A DNA stretch of 64,000 nt. It comes from Sordaria brevicollis. Taxonomy: Eukaryota; Ascomycota; Sordariomycetes; Sordariales; Sordariaceae. Both the position numbers and the translations under genes were made by a program. The notes under the pieces were generated by a model that saw only the letters and a list, made by a program, of their open reading frames with translations, was not told the origin of the DNA and did no database searches. The DNA lies in NCBI GenBank assembly GCA_033439795.1, contig JAUTDP010000009.1, positions 2,728,001-2,792,000 on the forward strand, in the 5' to 3' direction. Shown here one piece after another: positions 24,101-34,404 of the stretch; position 1 is the first letter of the stretch; the number at the start of each line of letters is the position of its first letter.

Positions 24101-26666
24101 AGAAGGTTATTATACCTCCTCCCTAATATATTATTAAAAAACCGTAGGAAATAATTATTATTATTTTTCAATTCCTAATTTTAAAAGCTATTTTAATATT
24201 ATAATCGATTAATTAATAGTAATAGTAGGATCCTTTATATACTAGCGCTCTAAGCTAGCAATAAACCGCTTTAATTACTTAATAACCGCTATTACCGTTT
24301 TTAATACTAGTACTACTCCTGCCTACCTTTACTATTATACTACCCGCTAAAAACGAAATTTAATAATCGATTAAAACGGATAATTTCGATAATTACGATA
24401 ATATACTCGATTTCGAAGATTTTAATAAAGAAAATCTATTCCCTCCCAATTATTTTTATAAAAATAACGATAAACGATTTGAATACGAAATAACCGTATA
24501 TATTACTCTAGGCACCCTATTACCCAATATCCTATAAAACCCTATATTAATAATATATTTACTTCCTATAAATACGTTAAATCCGTCGCATATATAAAAA
24601 TTCAATTTTATTTTAGGAAAGAAGGTTAATAAATTATAATTTAAATTACCCGCTCTTCTTTTACCGACCGAGCCGAATAACGAATAAAAGAGCTAACCCT
24701 CTATTTTAAACGCTATTACGTAAATATTAGTATTAAAACCAAAAGTAAACGAAGGTAAACTTTATTATTCTACAGTAAAATTACTTAATTTTAATTATAA
24801 AAATTAAAAGGTTATAGATAATAAGGGTATTATAATATAAAATAAAATAGTCTTCCCTAATAACTTCTACGGCCTAATAGAATTATATTTAATACGTCGC
24901 TTTCCCCCTATTTTATATATATCGGTTATAAAAATATATTATAAAATATCTTATTTTATTTCGATTAAAAATAATCGTATTATCCCCCAAAATTATTAAT
25001 AAGCTAAATGCCTCTAAAATTTCGAAAAATATTAATTACCAGCTATAAAAAAATAGGTTTAGGCTTTAAAAAATCGAAAGGTCTATATCCTTATACCCTA
25101 TACTAAAGATATAATTATATTACCGGGTAAATAAATTTTCGACGAAAAATATATTATTAATAAAAGGGATTAAATAATTAAAATTAAATAGATTATTTAT
25201 AGCAATTTTAAGGAAGAAAATTAAGCCATCTAGGATATTTACGCCGTAGTAATTTACTCTATTAATATTCGACTATTCTTTATTTTAATAATTATAAATA
25301 ATTACGAATATTATTAATTCGATTTCGATATAGCCTTTCTTAATATATTAATTTTTAATAACGTTAAATACTATATCGAGTAATTAACCCACTTTAAAGA
25401 ACTTCTAAAAGGGTATAATAAATACAATATAGTCTACCTATTATTAATAACTTTATATAATTTAAAACGGTTATTATTTTACTAATTTTAAACCCTAATC
25501 CTTATAATGAAAGAAGCTAGCTTTATTCCTATTAATATAAATGCTTACCTTTTTATTAATAAACGACTATATATATTAATCGTATTATACATCGACGACC
25601 TCCTTATTATAATACTAAATAAAATAACTATTAATTAAATAAAGAATTAATTAATTAACTATTTTAAATTTAAAAAATTAGGAGAGGTTCGTACATTTTT
25701 AAACTAAAATATTATTAAAGATCGAAAAACTAAAATAATCTTTATTTCTTAATAACAATATATAAAGATAATTATTATTAAATTTAATAAAGAGAAGTTT
25801 AATAGCGTTAAAATATTATAACTACCGGATTATAAAATCTATAGGGGTATTAAATTATCCGAAAATATTAAGCCCTACCTTAAAAAAATAAACTCGTTAA
25901 ATTAATTATTTATTAATATAAAACCAAATATCGCCTTTACCGTTAATAAATTAGCAGAAAATAATAAGGTATTAATAAACCGTTATATAATTATTATAAA
26001 GTATTTATAACGCTATTTCACCGAATATTCTAATTTAAATATTATTTTAGGAAATATATTAACGCCGTTAACGGCTCTAACCTTTTATACTTACGTAAAT
26101 ACTTCTTTTATTAACGATATTCCTTTAAAAAAGAATTCCGCTAAATATATCGTATTCTTTATATACGGACCGATCTTCTAGAAGTCTAAAAAGTAAGACT
26201 TTATTACGATTAGTATAACCGAAGTAGAATTTACTAACTTTATCCCTATTACTAAATCCTTAGTATAAATAGGCAATATATTCGATAAATTTAGCGTTAA
26301 TTTAGGATATGGCAAATTAAATAGAATCTTTTATATAAATAGTAGTAATATAAAGACTAGGGTTCTAAATTTAAATATCTTAGTAAAAAATAAATACATC
26401 GATATTTATTATAAATAATTAATTCAAGAAGTAGATAGAAAGGTATTTACAATCGAGCATTTACCGGGTAATAAAATACTAATTAATAATCTTACTAAAC
26501 TATTAAAATTAGAGAAATATACGAGGTTTATTACGTTATTGGGAATGGTATAGAAGAAGGTTCCCTAAGCTTGAAAGTAGAAGGAAAAATACTATAAATG
26601 ATTATTACTATATAAATATAATAGTATATAGATAGAGATCTGGCAGTCTTTCGGTCTATAGGGGTA

Positions 26667-26859
26667 TATTGGTGGGTCTGGCATTCATTGGGTTGCACAT
26701 TGACCAGCATATTTACTGTGCCTGGTTTGTGCTATGCCCTGCCTTGACCGTACCAGACTTTTAGACCTCCAGACCTTCCGCCCCTCTCTCTTTTTCTCCC
26801 TCCAGATATATCACCAATCTACTTGATTTGATCAGCTTGTTATTGTGCGTAACCTTACA
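26667..26859 (+). repeat. 3' LTR of the copia element
   Basis: 193 bp, same length and ends as the 5' LTR. It is preceded by a short polypurine remnant (AGGGG near 26660) and followed by the target duplicate GTAAG. Confidence 0.92.
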
Positions 26860-26864
26860 GTAAG

Positions 26865-27580
26865 TTTCTTTCCACCCAAAAAGAAAGGCGTACATCGACA
26901 CCGGGTGATAGAGACGGCATCAAGCGGCAAACCTGGGGCGATGGAAACGGTCGCAAGGTGTGCCATGTCCAGGCGGAAAAGACAGCCAGTCACCTGTCCT
27001 GGCAGGCTGTTGGAGGCATTCGCCAATTGCTATCCGGCAGGCCAGCAAGTTGGCGCGAGAAGGCAGATGGGATTTCCAATCGGAGTAAGCTCCATATTCC
27101 TTCCAGATGCTAATTGTTTTAACCGCCTGGTTCCGGATGCCTTTGACCATGGGCAGCTCTGAGTAGGTGACCTTGCGCGTATAAGTGCGCCTGGCGTGTT
27201 CAACCTGCTCGTACAGACGGGCCAAAGCCTCTTTGGCATCCTCATACAGAGCGGCAGCATCACCCTCGTACTTTTCGGCGGGATCGCGGAGTTCGTTTCT
27301 TAAGCGACGAAAGGCAATGGGACGGCTGATGAGATTGCCGCCTATTAGGTCGGATTCGTTAACGCCGAACAGGCGTTCCTGGTCTTCCTCAGTGAGATCG
27401 ACGATCTCGTCACATGCGGCCGACGGAGCACCGAGCCACAATGGCGCCTGGTACTCAGGCTTGAGGTCGTCGATCAAGTCCTGGAATGTCCGGGCGGCGT
27501 AGAAGCTCTATCAAGCGGCAAGCCTGGGGCGATGTTGATGTCGAATTGATGAAGGTCAGACAGGACATTGGAAACGTACG
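26865..27580 (-). pseudogene. Decayed protein gene, upstream segment (split by the copia insertion)
   Basis: On the minus strand a coherent protein can be followed with frameshifts: NVLSDLHQFDINIAPGLPLD (about 27,568-27,508), then one frame over SFYAARTFQDLIDDLKPEYQ, running through DEIVDLTEEDQERLFGVNES and EKYEGDAAALYEDAKEALAR to about 27,000. The frame shift between PLDR and SFYAARTFQ marks it as broken. Its strand, position and mosaic of frames match the segment left of the copia element, so both are probably parts of one gene. A 25-bp direct repeat brackets the block (26919-26943 and 27510-27534). No function is recognised. Confidence 0.5.
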
Positions 27581-29426
27581 TCTCTTAGTAACGAGGCGGT
27601 GGTTGATTTGGATCCCAAAGGATGCAAAGGCCCGTCACCTTCTTGTGCACCAAACTCACACCCACAGTTACAGGAAGTTCAACGCCCAGCTATACGCTGC
27701 TCCCGAGACAGGAGACATCACCAAAGGCGCAACCTTCGCGCGACCTTCGCAGGCACCATCGCCGGAATACCTAACAAGTCCGAAAATGGCTTCAAACGGG
27801 AGTTGAAATCCCGCTGGGAGCGGTATTGCACACGATGGCCGGAGATGACCCGACTCCTGCGCCGATCAGCCGCAAGATGCGCATCATCGGCGATGACGGC
27901 CATACCTCCCTACCAAGATATCAACGGATTAGGACCGACAGGTACCACCACGTCTTGCACCCTGATGGGAACGCCCGAAGACTTCGACAAAGCGAACACT
28001 CAGCGAACCCACCCTGTCCTTAACTCCCTTCCTTTGCCCCGAGGCCCGGGCCTCTTGGAGGTCCTCACTGCCCCCATCTCCTCCACGACTTTCTCCGCTG
28101 CATACCTCAGGTCGATAGGTCGGACTACCTACGCCTGGGGGATTTAGGACGCCCTACGCCCTAGGACCTAGAGGTACTGAGGAGAGGTTAGTGCTACTAA
28201 CCACTCGGTACCTACTATGGACATTGGTAAGGGCTTGGGACGGATCAGACTAGAACACTGTCTGGATAGTTTAGCTTCTTCATCGTCCGTAACATGTGGC
28301 CATGTTCATCAACTTAACGTGCTTACAGTACTTGCCCTACGTAGACGTTAACGTTAACGTTGACGTGGCTAGCGCCATGGAAAATCTCTCCATCCTCGGT
28401 CGGCGTTAGCCTTTTTGTCGCCGGATGAGGAACCGAAGTCAGGAGAGGCAGGACCAGTACACAGTAGAGCCAGCAGGAGCCAACGACGGACTGAAGCCCT
28501 TGACGCAACGAACACAACACCCCGCCGGGCGAGAGAGTGGTACCGAGGCCAGGCCAGAGGATTGGAAAGAAAGAGCAGCATGAGCCAACGATGGGTGTTT
28601 GTGGAAAGAGCGAGTGAGGTGACGATGGTAACGGATATGCAAATTGCACAGTCATTCAAATCCTTCCAGGCATACGGGCCGCGAAAAAAATCGAGAAAAG
28701 ACGGAGTTAGTAAACCGGAGGGACGTGAACAAATATTTGAACACACTGCATGCATTGAATACTGCACAGTCTGCACTGAGTACTGCACTACATTACACTG
28801 CACTCAGCATTAGTAGACAGGAAGGATCACAGGAAGGAGCACAGGAAGACTCACAGAAAAGAGTGGCAAGCACCACCTTAACCCACTCGTGCATCCAACT
28901 TCTGATTATCATGCATATCGAAAAGCAAATGAGGAAGGAACAAGGGAAATAGTTTTTCTCCTTTGGGGCTGACAAGAAGTGGAAAGTGCAATCGGAGGAG
29001 CTGGTGCCACTGGAGTTTTTGAATGGAAGCTGCGATCGTGGCCTCAGCTATTCCCGGTTTTAATCAATGGCACATGAATGCTTTTACAATGCAGAGTATC
29101 CATGCAAATGTCATGAACTCACGGTGGAGGTATTACAATGCATGAAAATATTCGAGTACAAGCAAACAGATGGATCGCTCCTGGAAGCAGTGATCCGGAC
29201 TTGTCGTCAGACGACAGTAAACCAAAATAAAGAAATTGAGTAGAATGTGTTCTTCATTTTGGGAGTATCATGTATTTGCCGCTTTGGTATCATGTTCTTT
29301 CATCTCGTGATTATCTCTGTTGTACATCATGGTCTTCTATCCATACATCATAATCATTTACACATCTATTCACCCATCATTAACCTTTATGTTATGGGTA
29401 CCTCTAGCTCTCGACATCAGAGTTCA
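27581..29426. other. Gene-free region, relic DNA and MSH3 3' flank
   Basis: The first 550 bp are GC-rich with short broken frames, probably more of the decayed gene. A short palindromic GTTAACGTTAACG element lies near 28,348-28,363. From 28.7 kb there is repetitive ACTGCA-type sequence, then the AT-rich 3' flank of MSH3. No gene is supported. Confidence 0.4.
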
Positions 29427-32400
29427 TCACAACTGCTCAGCCATCCCCAACAACATCTCCACCTTCTCCTCCTCCTCCCCATCCCCCCCATTACCCCTCA
29501 ACACATCACCCAACAACCCCACCGCCCCTTTTACTTTCTTCATCTTCACACTCTCCTCCAACTCCCTCGACTTCCTCTTCGCAACCTCCAACACCTTTCT
29601 CGGAATCCTCGCCAGCCTAGCAACATTGAGTCCATAAGACCGATGAGCGACGCCTGGCGCGAGGTCGTAGAGGAACGTTATCTCTTCATCCTCATCCCCC
29701 TCTTCTTGTCCATCCACGTCCATGGCGTCAACCTCTCCATCTTCGTCAGCTAAAGAAGATTTAGAAGCACGGTTACTAGCAAACCGCATATGCACACACT
29801 CCACCCCCCTCCTCCCATCAACAACAATCGCCTCAGCCAACCCGGCCAAATCCTGATAATGCGTCACAAACAGACACATACACCCGACCTCTTTCACCAC
29901 GTATTCCAATACCGCGCCAGCGATCGCTCGTCCATCATGGGTACTTGTCCCGCGTCCAAGTTCATCCAAAACCACCAAACTGCGCGACGTAGCCTGCCGT
30001 AAAATGGCTGCTGTCTCGGATACCTCGACCATAAACGTCGACTCGCCTTTAAACAAATTATCCCGGGCGCCCATCCTCGTAAAAATGGCGTCGGAGAGGG
30101 TTAGAGTCATGGAAGTGGCGGGGACGAAAGAGCCGATTTGGGCTAGCAACACCAAGAGGGCGACGGCGCGCGTGTAGGAGGATTTGCCGCCCATGTTGGG
30201 ACCGGTTATTAGGTGGGCGAGGGCTGGTTGTTTGTCTGAAGAGGGAGATGAAGGGGGGGAGGTGCCGAGGGACATGCTAAAGGGTATGTAACCGTTTGGG
30301 AGCAGGTGTTCGGCTATTGGATGACGGCCTTCGGTGATGGACAGGAAGGAAGGGTGGGAGGAGGGGAGGAAGGTCGGTTTGGTGTAACCTGGTAGGGCGG
30401 CGACTGTGCTTAGGGATAGTAGACAGTCGAGGGTGGAGAGGGAGGAGACGGCGTCGCGGAGGGGTTGGTATTCGCTGGCTATTTGTGCCAACAGATCGGA
30501 AAAGGCTTGGTCGCAGGCTGATGCGAGTGACTCTTTGTGCTGGTCGCGCTCTGCTATTAATCGCAAGACGGTGGGCGTGTGGAATCGCGATACTTTCTTG
30601 GTGCCCGAGATTTTGGCCCATGAGGCCGGAACCCGCTTGAGGTCTGTGTTGGCTACTTCGATCAGGTACTCGATTCCGGCGACGGTCACGTAGGTGACGG
30701 GCACTTTCTTTCCTAGGTCCTTGGCTGCTTCGGACCGGTGCTGGTCGAGGTCTTGTTCGACGGCTGCTATGCCGAGTTTGTGCTCCGAAATATCTTCGGT
30801 TTCGTGCTGCTCGAGGAAGAAGGCGTATTTGTCGTCTTTGCGGGCGGCTTCGGCGTTGATTTTGGAGAGGTGGGCGAGAACGACAGGGTTGATGGATGGC
30901 AGGTTCATGATGGCGGATGTGAGCAAGGGAGAGGTGAAGCCCGTGTCGGCAGGAGTCTTGACGCGGGAGTATTCGAGGGAGATCTTTTGGAGGGTTTGTA
31001 AGGTCGAGAGAAGTTCGGGACGGGTGCATTTGCCGTAGTAAATCCTGATTAGGCTGCGCTCGAGGTCGGCTTTGATAGACTTGAGCATACCTACTAGCTT
31101 GTCGACCTTGGCGGTGGACTGGTTGTCTAGTAGTTCTTCGACTGCAGACACACGCTCTTCGAGACGCTGCTGGTCAAGTAGAGGGCGACCGATCCATTTT
31201 CGGAGAAGACGCTGGCCAAAGCGGGTGTGCGTTTTATCGAGTGCCCAAAGTAATGAGCCTTTCTCGGAGTGGTCCGTGGCGTTGCGATACACCTCGAGAG
31301 ACTCAAGCGTGGTTCCATTGATAAGCATGTGCTGCCGCGTGCTAAACGACTGGAAGTACTTGGTCAAGTCGAAGATGTGCTGCAGGCCGTACTCGGTCAG
31401 ATGCGTGATCATAGCCGAGAGACAAATCATGACAGCTTCCGGCAGCTTCAAGACCTTGTCAAGCAGAGCTGTTGACCGCTCATCATTGTCCTTGGTCTTG
31501 CCAGCATAGAAATCCGTGACATGCGAGTAAGCCTCAGCTGCCATGGTCTTGCTCTTGGGCACTCTCTCAACACGGCTCTTGTCACCAAACACATTGGTAC
31601 TACTGCCCGAAAGATGCTGGATAAGCTTGTCGGTGGCTTTGCTGAGGTCGCCCACGATGAGGAACTCGCAAGGGGAGATATGGAGTAATCGTGTCTCGAT
31701 CTCTCTCCGCATGAAGCCGTCTTCGAACTCGTCATATATGATGTCGCCAGTAGCAGGTTGCACAGCAATAATGCCAACATTAACCTTTTCATCCGCTCCC
31801 ATGCCCTTGGCCGGCGCCTCCGTCAAACAAAGCAAGTACCCACCAGCCGAACCCCCCATCGTTTCGCCAGGCTGGTCCAACTCGCCCGTCTCATCGATAT
31901 ACGTGCCCTTGGTGTAGACATTCGTGAGCTTCCTCACAAACGGCGCATTGCGGTTATCGCCAGCCTTTTTCAACGCGGCCGTCTCGATCTGCCGAACCAC
32001 TCCGACCTTGTGACCAGCAGCAACCAGCCGTTTGGCATGCACAGGCAGCCGATGAACCGGTATGCTCGCCGAAGCGAACCGGTCGAGGTGGGCTTCGGAC
32101 GGGTGCTCGTCGTACCGGAACTTGCCCGGTATGCAGACGATGCTCAGCTCGCGGGCGGCTATGCGGGCGTCTTCGCCGAAGAAGCGGAACTTGTACCCGA
32201 CCTCGACGATCAGGAGGGTGTCCATGTGTTTCCTCTTGATTTCGAGGAACTGCAGCTCCATGGGAGTCAGCTTGCCCGTTTTGGAGCCCTTCTTTTTGGT
32301 GGTCTTGGGTGCTGGTTCTTCGTCTTCGTCTTCGCCGCCGCCGCCCTCGCCCTCGCCTCCTTCGCCGTCCACAGCAGCAGCGGACTCGGTGTCTCGTCGT

Positions 32401-32858
32401 TGCCGGTAGTTGAACATGCTATCGGGGTGGCCGAGCTTCTTGACGAACTTTCGGTGGAGTTCTTCCTTCTTTTTGCGTTCGGCGGCATCTTCTTCGTTTT
32501 CTTCCTCGCCTTGGGAGGGCCGGCTCGAGTTAAGAGCGTACCGTTCTGTTCGGGAGGAGGTGGAGGATAGGTTTAGGGAGGCAACGGCGTCTTCGGTGTC
32601 TTTTGTTGCTGACGGGCCGTTTGGCTTGCGCCGTTTGGCATCTCGAGGAGCATCATCTTCATATTCGCTGTCGTCTTCTCGGGGTTCTGGTCGTTTCCTC
32701 GACGTCTTTGATGGTTTGGACTCTGCTGGGGCTGCTTTTGGGGGTGCCTTCTTGGTGGCGTTCTGGCTGAGGGTGACCAAGGGACTGGTGTTTCGTGGGG
32801 TGAAGAAGCTCGATATGGAAGCCTGCTTCTTTTCGGGGGGTCGTGATGGGCCAGCCAT
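29427..32858 (-). CDS. msh3: DNA mismatch repair protein MSH3 (MutS homologue)
   Basis: Single-exon 1143-residue protein, typical MSH3 length. With MSH2 it forms MutS-beta, which binds insertion/deletion loops in the nucleus. Residues 11-18 form a PCNA-binding PIP box (QASISSFF). An acidic/basic disordered linker follows. The mismatch-recognition domain starts around residue 198 with [20 protein letters not shown]. Connector, lever and clamp regions are continuous. The ATPase domain has Walker [12 protein letters not shown] near residue 885 and the Walker B/signature [15 protein letters not shown] near residue 960. The C-terminal helix-turn-helix dimerisation region ([25 protein letters not shown], split here as [15 protein letters not shown] and [10 protein letters not shown]) is complete. 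The ATG at 32858 is the first in frame. Low-complexity Glu/Gly tracts are encoded around 32,290-32,370. The gene is divergent from the cdt-2-like gene 6.3 kb away. Confidence 0.97.
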   Translation of the reverse strand: MAGPSRPPEKKQASISSFFTPRNTSPLVTLSQNATKKAPPKAAPAESKPSKTSRKRPEPREDDSEYEDDAPRDAKRRKPNGPSATKDTEDAVASLNLSSTSSRTERYALNSSRPSQGEEENEEDAAERKKKEELHRKFVKKLGHPDSMFNYRQRRDTESAAAVDGEGGEGEGGGGEDEDEEPAPKTTKKKGSKTGKLTPMELQFLEIKRKHMDTLLIVEVGYKFRFFGEDARIAARELSIVCIPGKFRYDEHPSEAHLDRFASASIPVHRLPVHAKRLVAAGHKVGVVRQIETAALKKAGDNRNAPFVRKLTNVYTKGTYIDETGELDQPGETMGGSAGGYLLCLTEAPAKGMGADEKVNVGIIAVQPATGDIIYDEFEDGFMRREIETRLLHISPCEFLIVGDLSKATDKLIQHLSGSSTNVFGDKSRVERVPKSKTMAAEAYSHVTDFYAGKTKDNDERSTALLDKVLKLPEAVMICLSAMITHLTEYGLQHIFDLTKYFQSFSTRQHMLINGTTLESLEVYRNATDHSEKGSLLWALDKTHTRFGQRLLRKWIGRPLLDQQRLEERVSAVEELLDNQSTAKVDKLVGMLKSIKADLERSLIRIYYGKCTRPELLSTLQTLQKISLEYSRVKTPADTGFTSPLLTSAIMNLPSINPVVLAHLSKINAEAARKDDKYAFFLEQHETEDISEHKLGIAAVEQDLDQHRSEAAKDLGKKVPVTYVTVAGIEYLIEVANTDLKRVPASWAKISGTKKVSRFHTPTVLRLIAERDQHKESLASACDQAFSDLLAQIASEYQPLRDAVSSLSTLDCLLSLSTVAALPGYTKPTFLPSSHPSFLSITEGRHPIAEHLLPNGYIPFSMSLGTSPPSSPSSDKQPALAHLITGPNMGGKSSYTRAVALLVLLAQIGSFVPATSMTLTLSDAIFTRMGARDNLFKGESTFMVEVSETAAILRQATSRSLVVLDELGRGTSTHDGRAIAGAVLEYVVKEVGCMCLFVTHYQDLAGLAEAIVVDGRRGVECVHMRFASNRASKSSLADEDGEVDAMDVDGQEEGDEDEEITFLYDLAPGVAHRSYGLNVARLARIPRKVLEVAKRKSRELEESVKMKKVKGAVGLLGDVLRGNGGDGEEEEKVEMLLGMAEQL

Positions 32859-33994
32859 GTTCTTTGTGTGTGGTGGTGGTGGTGGTGGTGGTTGGATGTC
32901 ACATTGGCATTGACATTGACAAAGTGGTGGCAGTCAATCAATATCGGACGCGGTCATCATGGACACGCGCAGTTGACGCGGCACAGAGTGGGGCTCCATT
33001 ACAGTGGCTGCAGCGTCTTCACATGATTTGCAGTGGGTAGCGATGTGCTGACCCTAACCCTGACATTGTTTCTGATAATCATCACCAACATCAACAAAGT
33101 CTCTCTCTTTCAACATTTCGAGTCAACAAAGTCATTGATTTCGAAAATGAAAACGTTCATGATTCAAACACATGTTTTCTCTGACTCCATGTCCGCAGGA
33201 TCTTGTATCCACCCCCATTACCTCAAAACCGGGCCACATCCGAGACCATGTGACACTCTCAGAAACAGTCTGGGGCAGATGGTCTGTGCGCACCCTCCTT
33301 CCCACCCTCCCTCTTTCCGTTGGCTTTTCGGCTTCCTTCCCGAAATGCCGGCTCTTTCTCCAATCAAGTCCAACGAGCAACCGATGAGCCGTTGTCACCC
33401 CCCAGATTTGTTTCCCGCCGGCGTCTCCAACTTTTTGGTGGTCTCCCAGTCTTCTCCAGTCTTTTTCTCCAGATTCTCCTCTCTTTTCCCCGCCTTTTAA
33501 ATTCGCTTACCCCAAGCGCTGGCTGGGCTGATCCGATTGGGGTTTCATTTTGAGGGGAACACACTCTCTGGAGAGCAAAGTACCTTTTTTCACTGTGTTG
33601 GATGCTTCTGAAGAGAAAAGAGTCCCTTTCCTCGTTCGTTCAATATCGCCTCAACTCTCACTTTTTGGACTGACTGACTGGCAGACAACAATTTGGGGTC
33701 GAAGAAGGACCTGACCCTGACCTGACCTGACCTGGCCTGAAGAAGAGGTGTCTAACGGAATGGACATCCTGAATTCCCCTATGCACATGTCCTCAACATG
33801 ACCGTGTCTCTGGGTCTGTTTGGGAGAGATGATTCGTCTGGTAAAAACATCACCAATTCTCGCCTCAGCGGTGTCACTGTCTGACAACATGACAGGACCT
33901 TCGACCTGCAAACTTGAATGGTCTATGGCCTGGTTATCGACAACTCGCTTGTTAGCCGAGGTTGACTCGTTTGTTTGTTTATTTGCCGGGCTGT
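32859..33994. other. MSH3 upstream region
   Basis: A GGT/GTG run lies at about 32,869-32,892, directly before the MSH3 start codon. The rest is pyrimidine-rich sequence without a supported gene. Confidence 0.4.
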
Positions 33995-33997
33995 TTA

Positions 33998-34401
33998 GGG
34001 TATGTTCCACAACCTACTGGCGCAGGAGCAGTTATAGGAATGAACAGTTATAGTGGAGGCCTTTGGGGAAGCTTTCCCTTTTTCGATACTAGTTTTTAGT
34101 CGATAGCTGGCTGGCGGAGGCTTGGTGGAGCACTTTGAAGTCCATCTCGAAGGGAAAAAGTACCTTGCCAAGACGCTAATTTTCAACCAACCAAAACTTC
34201 GCATTGAAGGCTCAATCCCACCCATACTAGTGAGATTCTATCATACTGGTGAGAATTCCATACTGGCCGACAACGACCAGTTCGACTAACAATTCGAGTA
34301 ACCTCAAGGTACGCCCCACCCACCCCCCCTGCCTCACCACCCTCTAAAAAGTATCTCTTTCAAATAACTGCTCCTGCGCCAGTTGGTTGTGGAACATACC
34401 C
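33998..34401. mobile_element. MITE with 38-bp terminal inverted repeats and TTA target duplication
   Basis: A 404-bp element. The left end GGGTATGTTCCACAACC continues into TACTGGCGCAGGAGCAGTTA. The right end is its reverse complement with one mismatch in the first 36-38 bases. Both ends are flanked by TTA (33995-33997 and 34402-34404). There is no coding capacity. A 3-bp TWA target duplication and GGG-starting inverted repeats suggest the PIF/Harbinger superfamily. The class assignment is inference; the repeat and duplication are seen directly. Confidence 0.88.
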
Positions 34402-34404
34402 TTA

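Larger units (their letters stand above)
20993..26859 (+). mobile_element. Ty1/copia LTR retrotransposon, RIP-inactivated
   Basis: A full-length 5.9-kb element. The LTRs are 193 bp each (20993-21185 and 26667-26859), start TG (TA by transition in the 3' copy) and end CA. A 5-bp target duplication GTAAG flanks it at 20988-20992 and 26860-26864. Order of the readable pol remnants on the plus strand identifies copia: RT motif FDFDIAFLN near 25320, LYNLKR near 25460, catalytic YIDDLLI at 25588-25608, then RNase H (KKNSAKYIVFF, and a degraded STTEAEF-like TEVEFTNF) near 26130-26240. Every frame is broken by many stops. The interior is very AT-rich with CpA and TpG almost gone and CpG kept, the mark of saturated RIP. 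The element is certainly non-autonomous. Confidence 0.92.

Noticed and set aside
28345..28372. Functional palindromic operator (GTTAACGTTAACG)
   Set aside because: It is a short self-complementary repeat in relic DNA with no adjacent promoter to regulate.
29790..32913. Plus-strand genes opposite MSH3
   Set aside because: They are antisense shadows; the minus-strand frame is uninterrupted over 1143 codons and matches MutS throughout.
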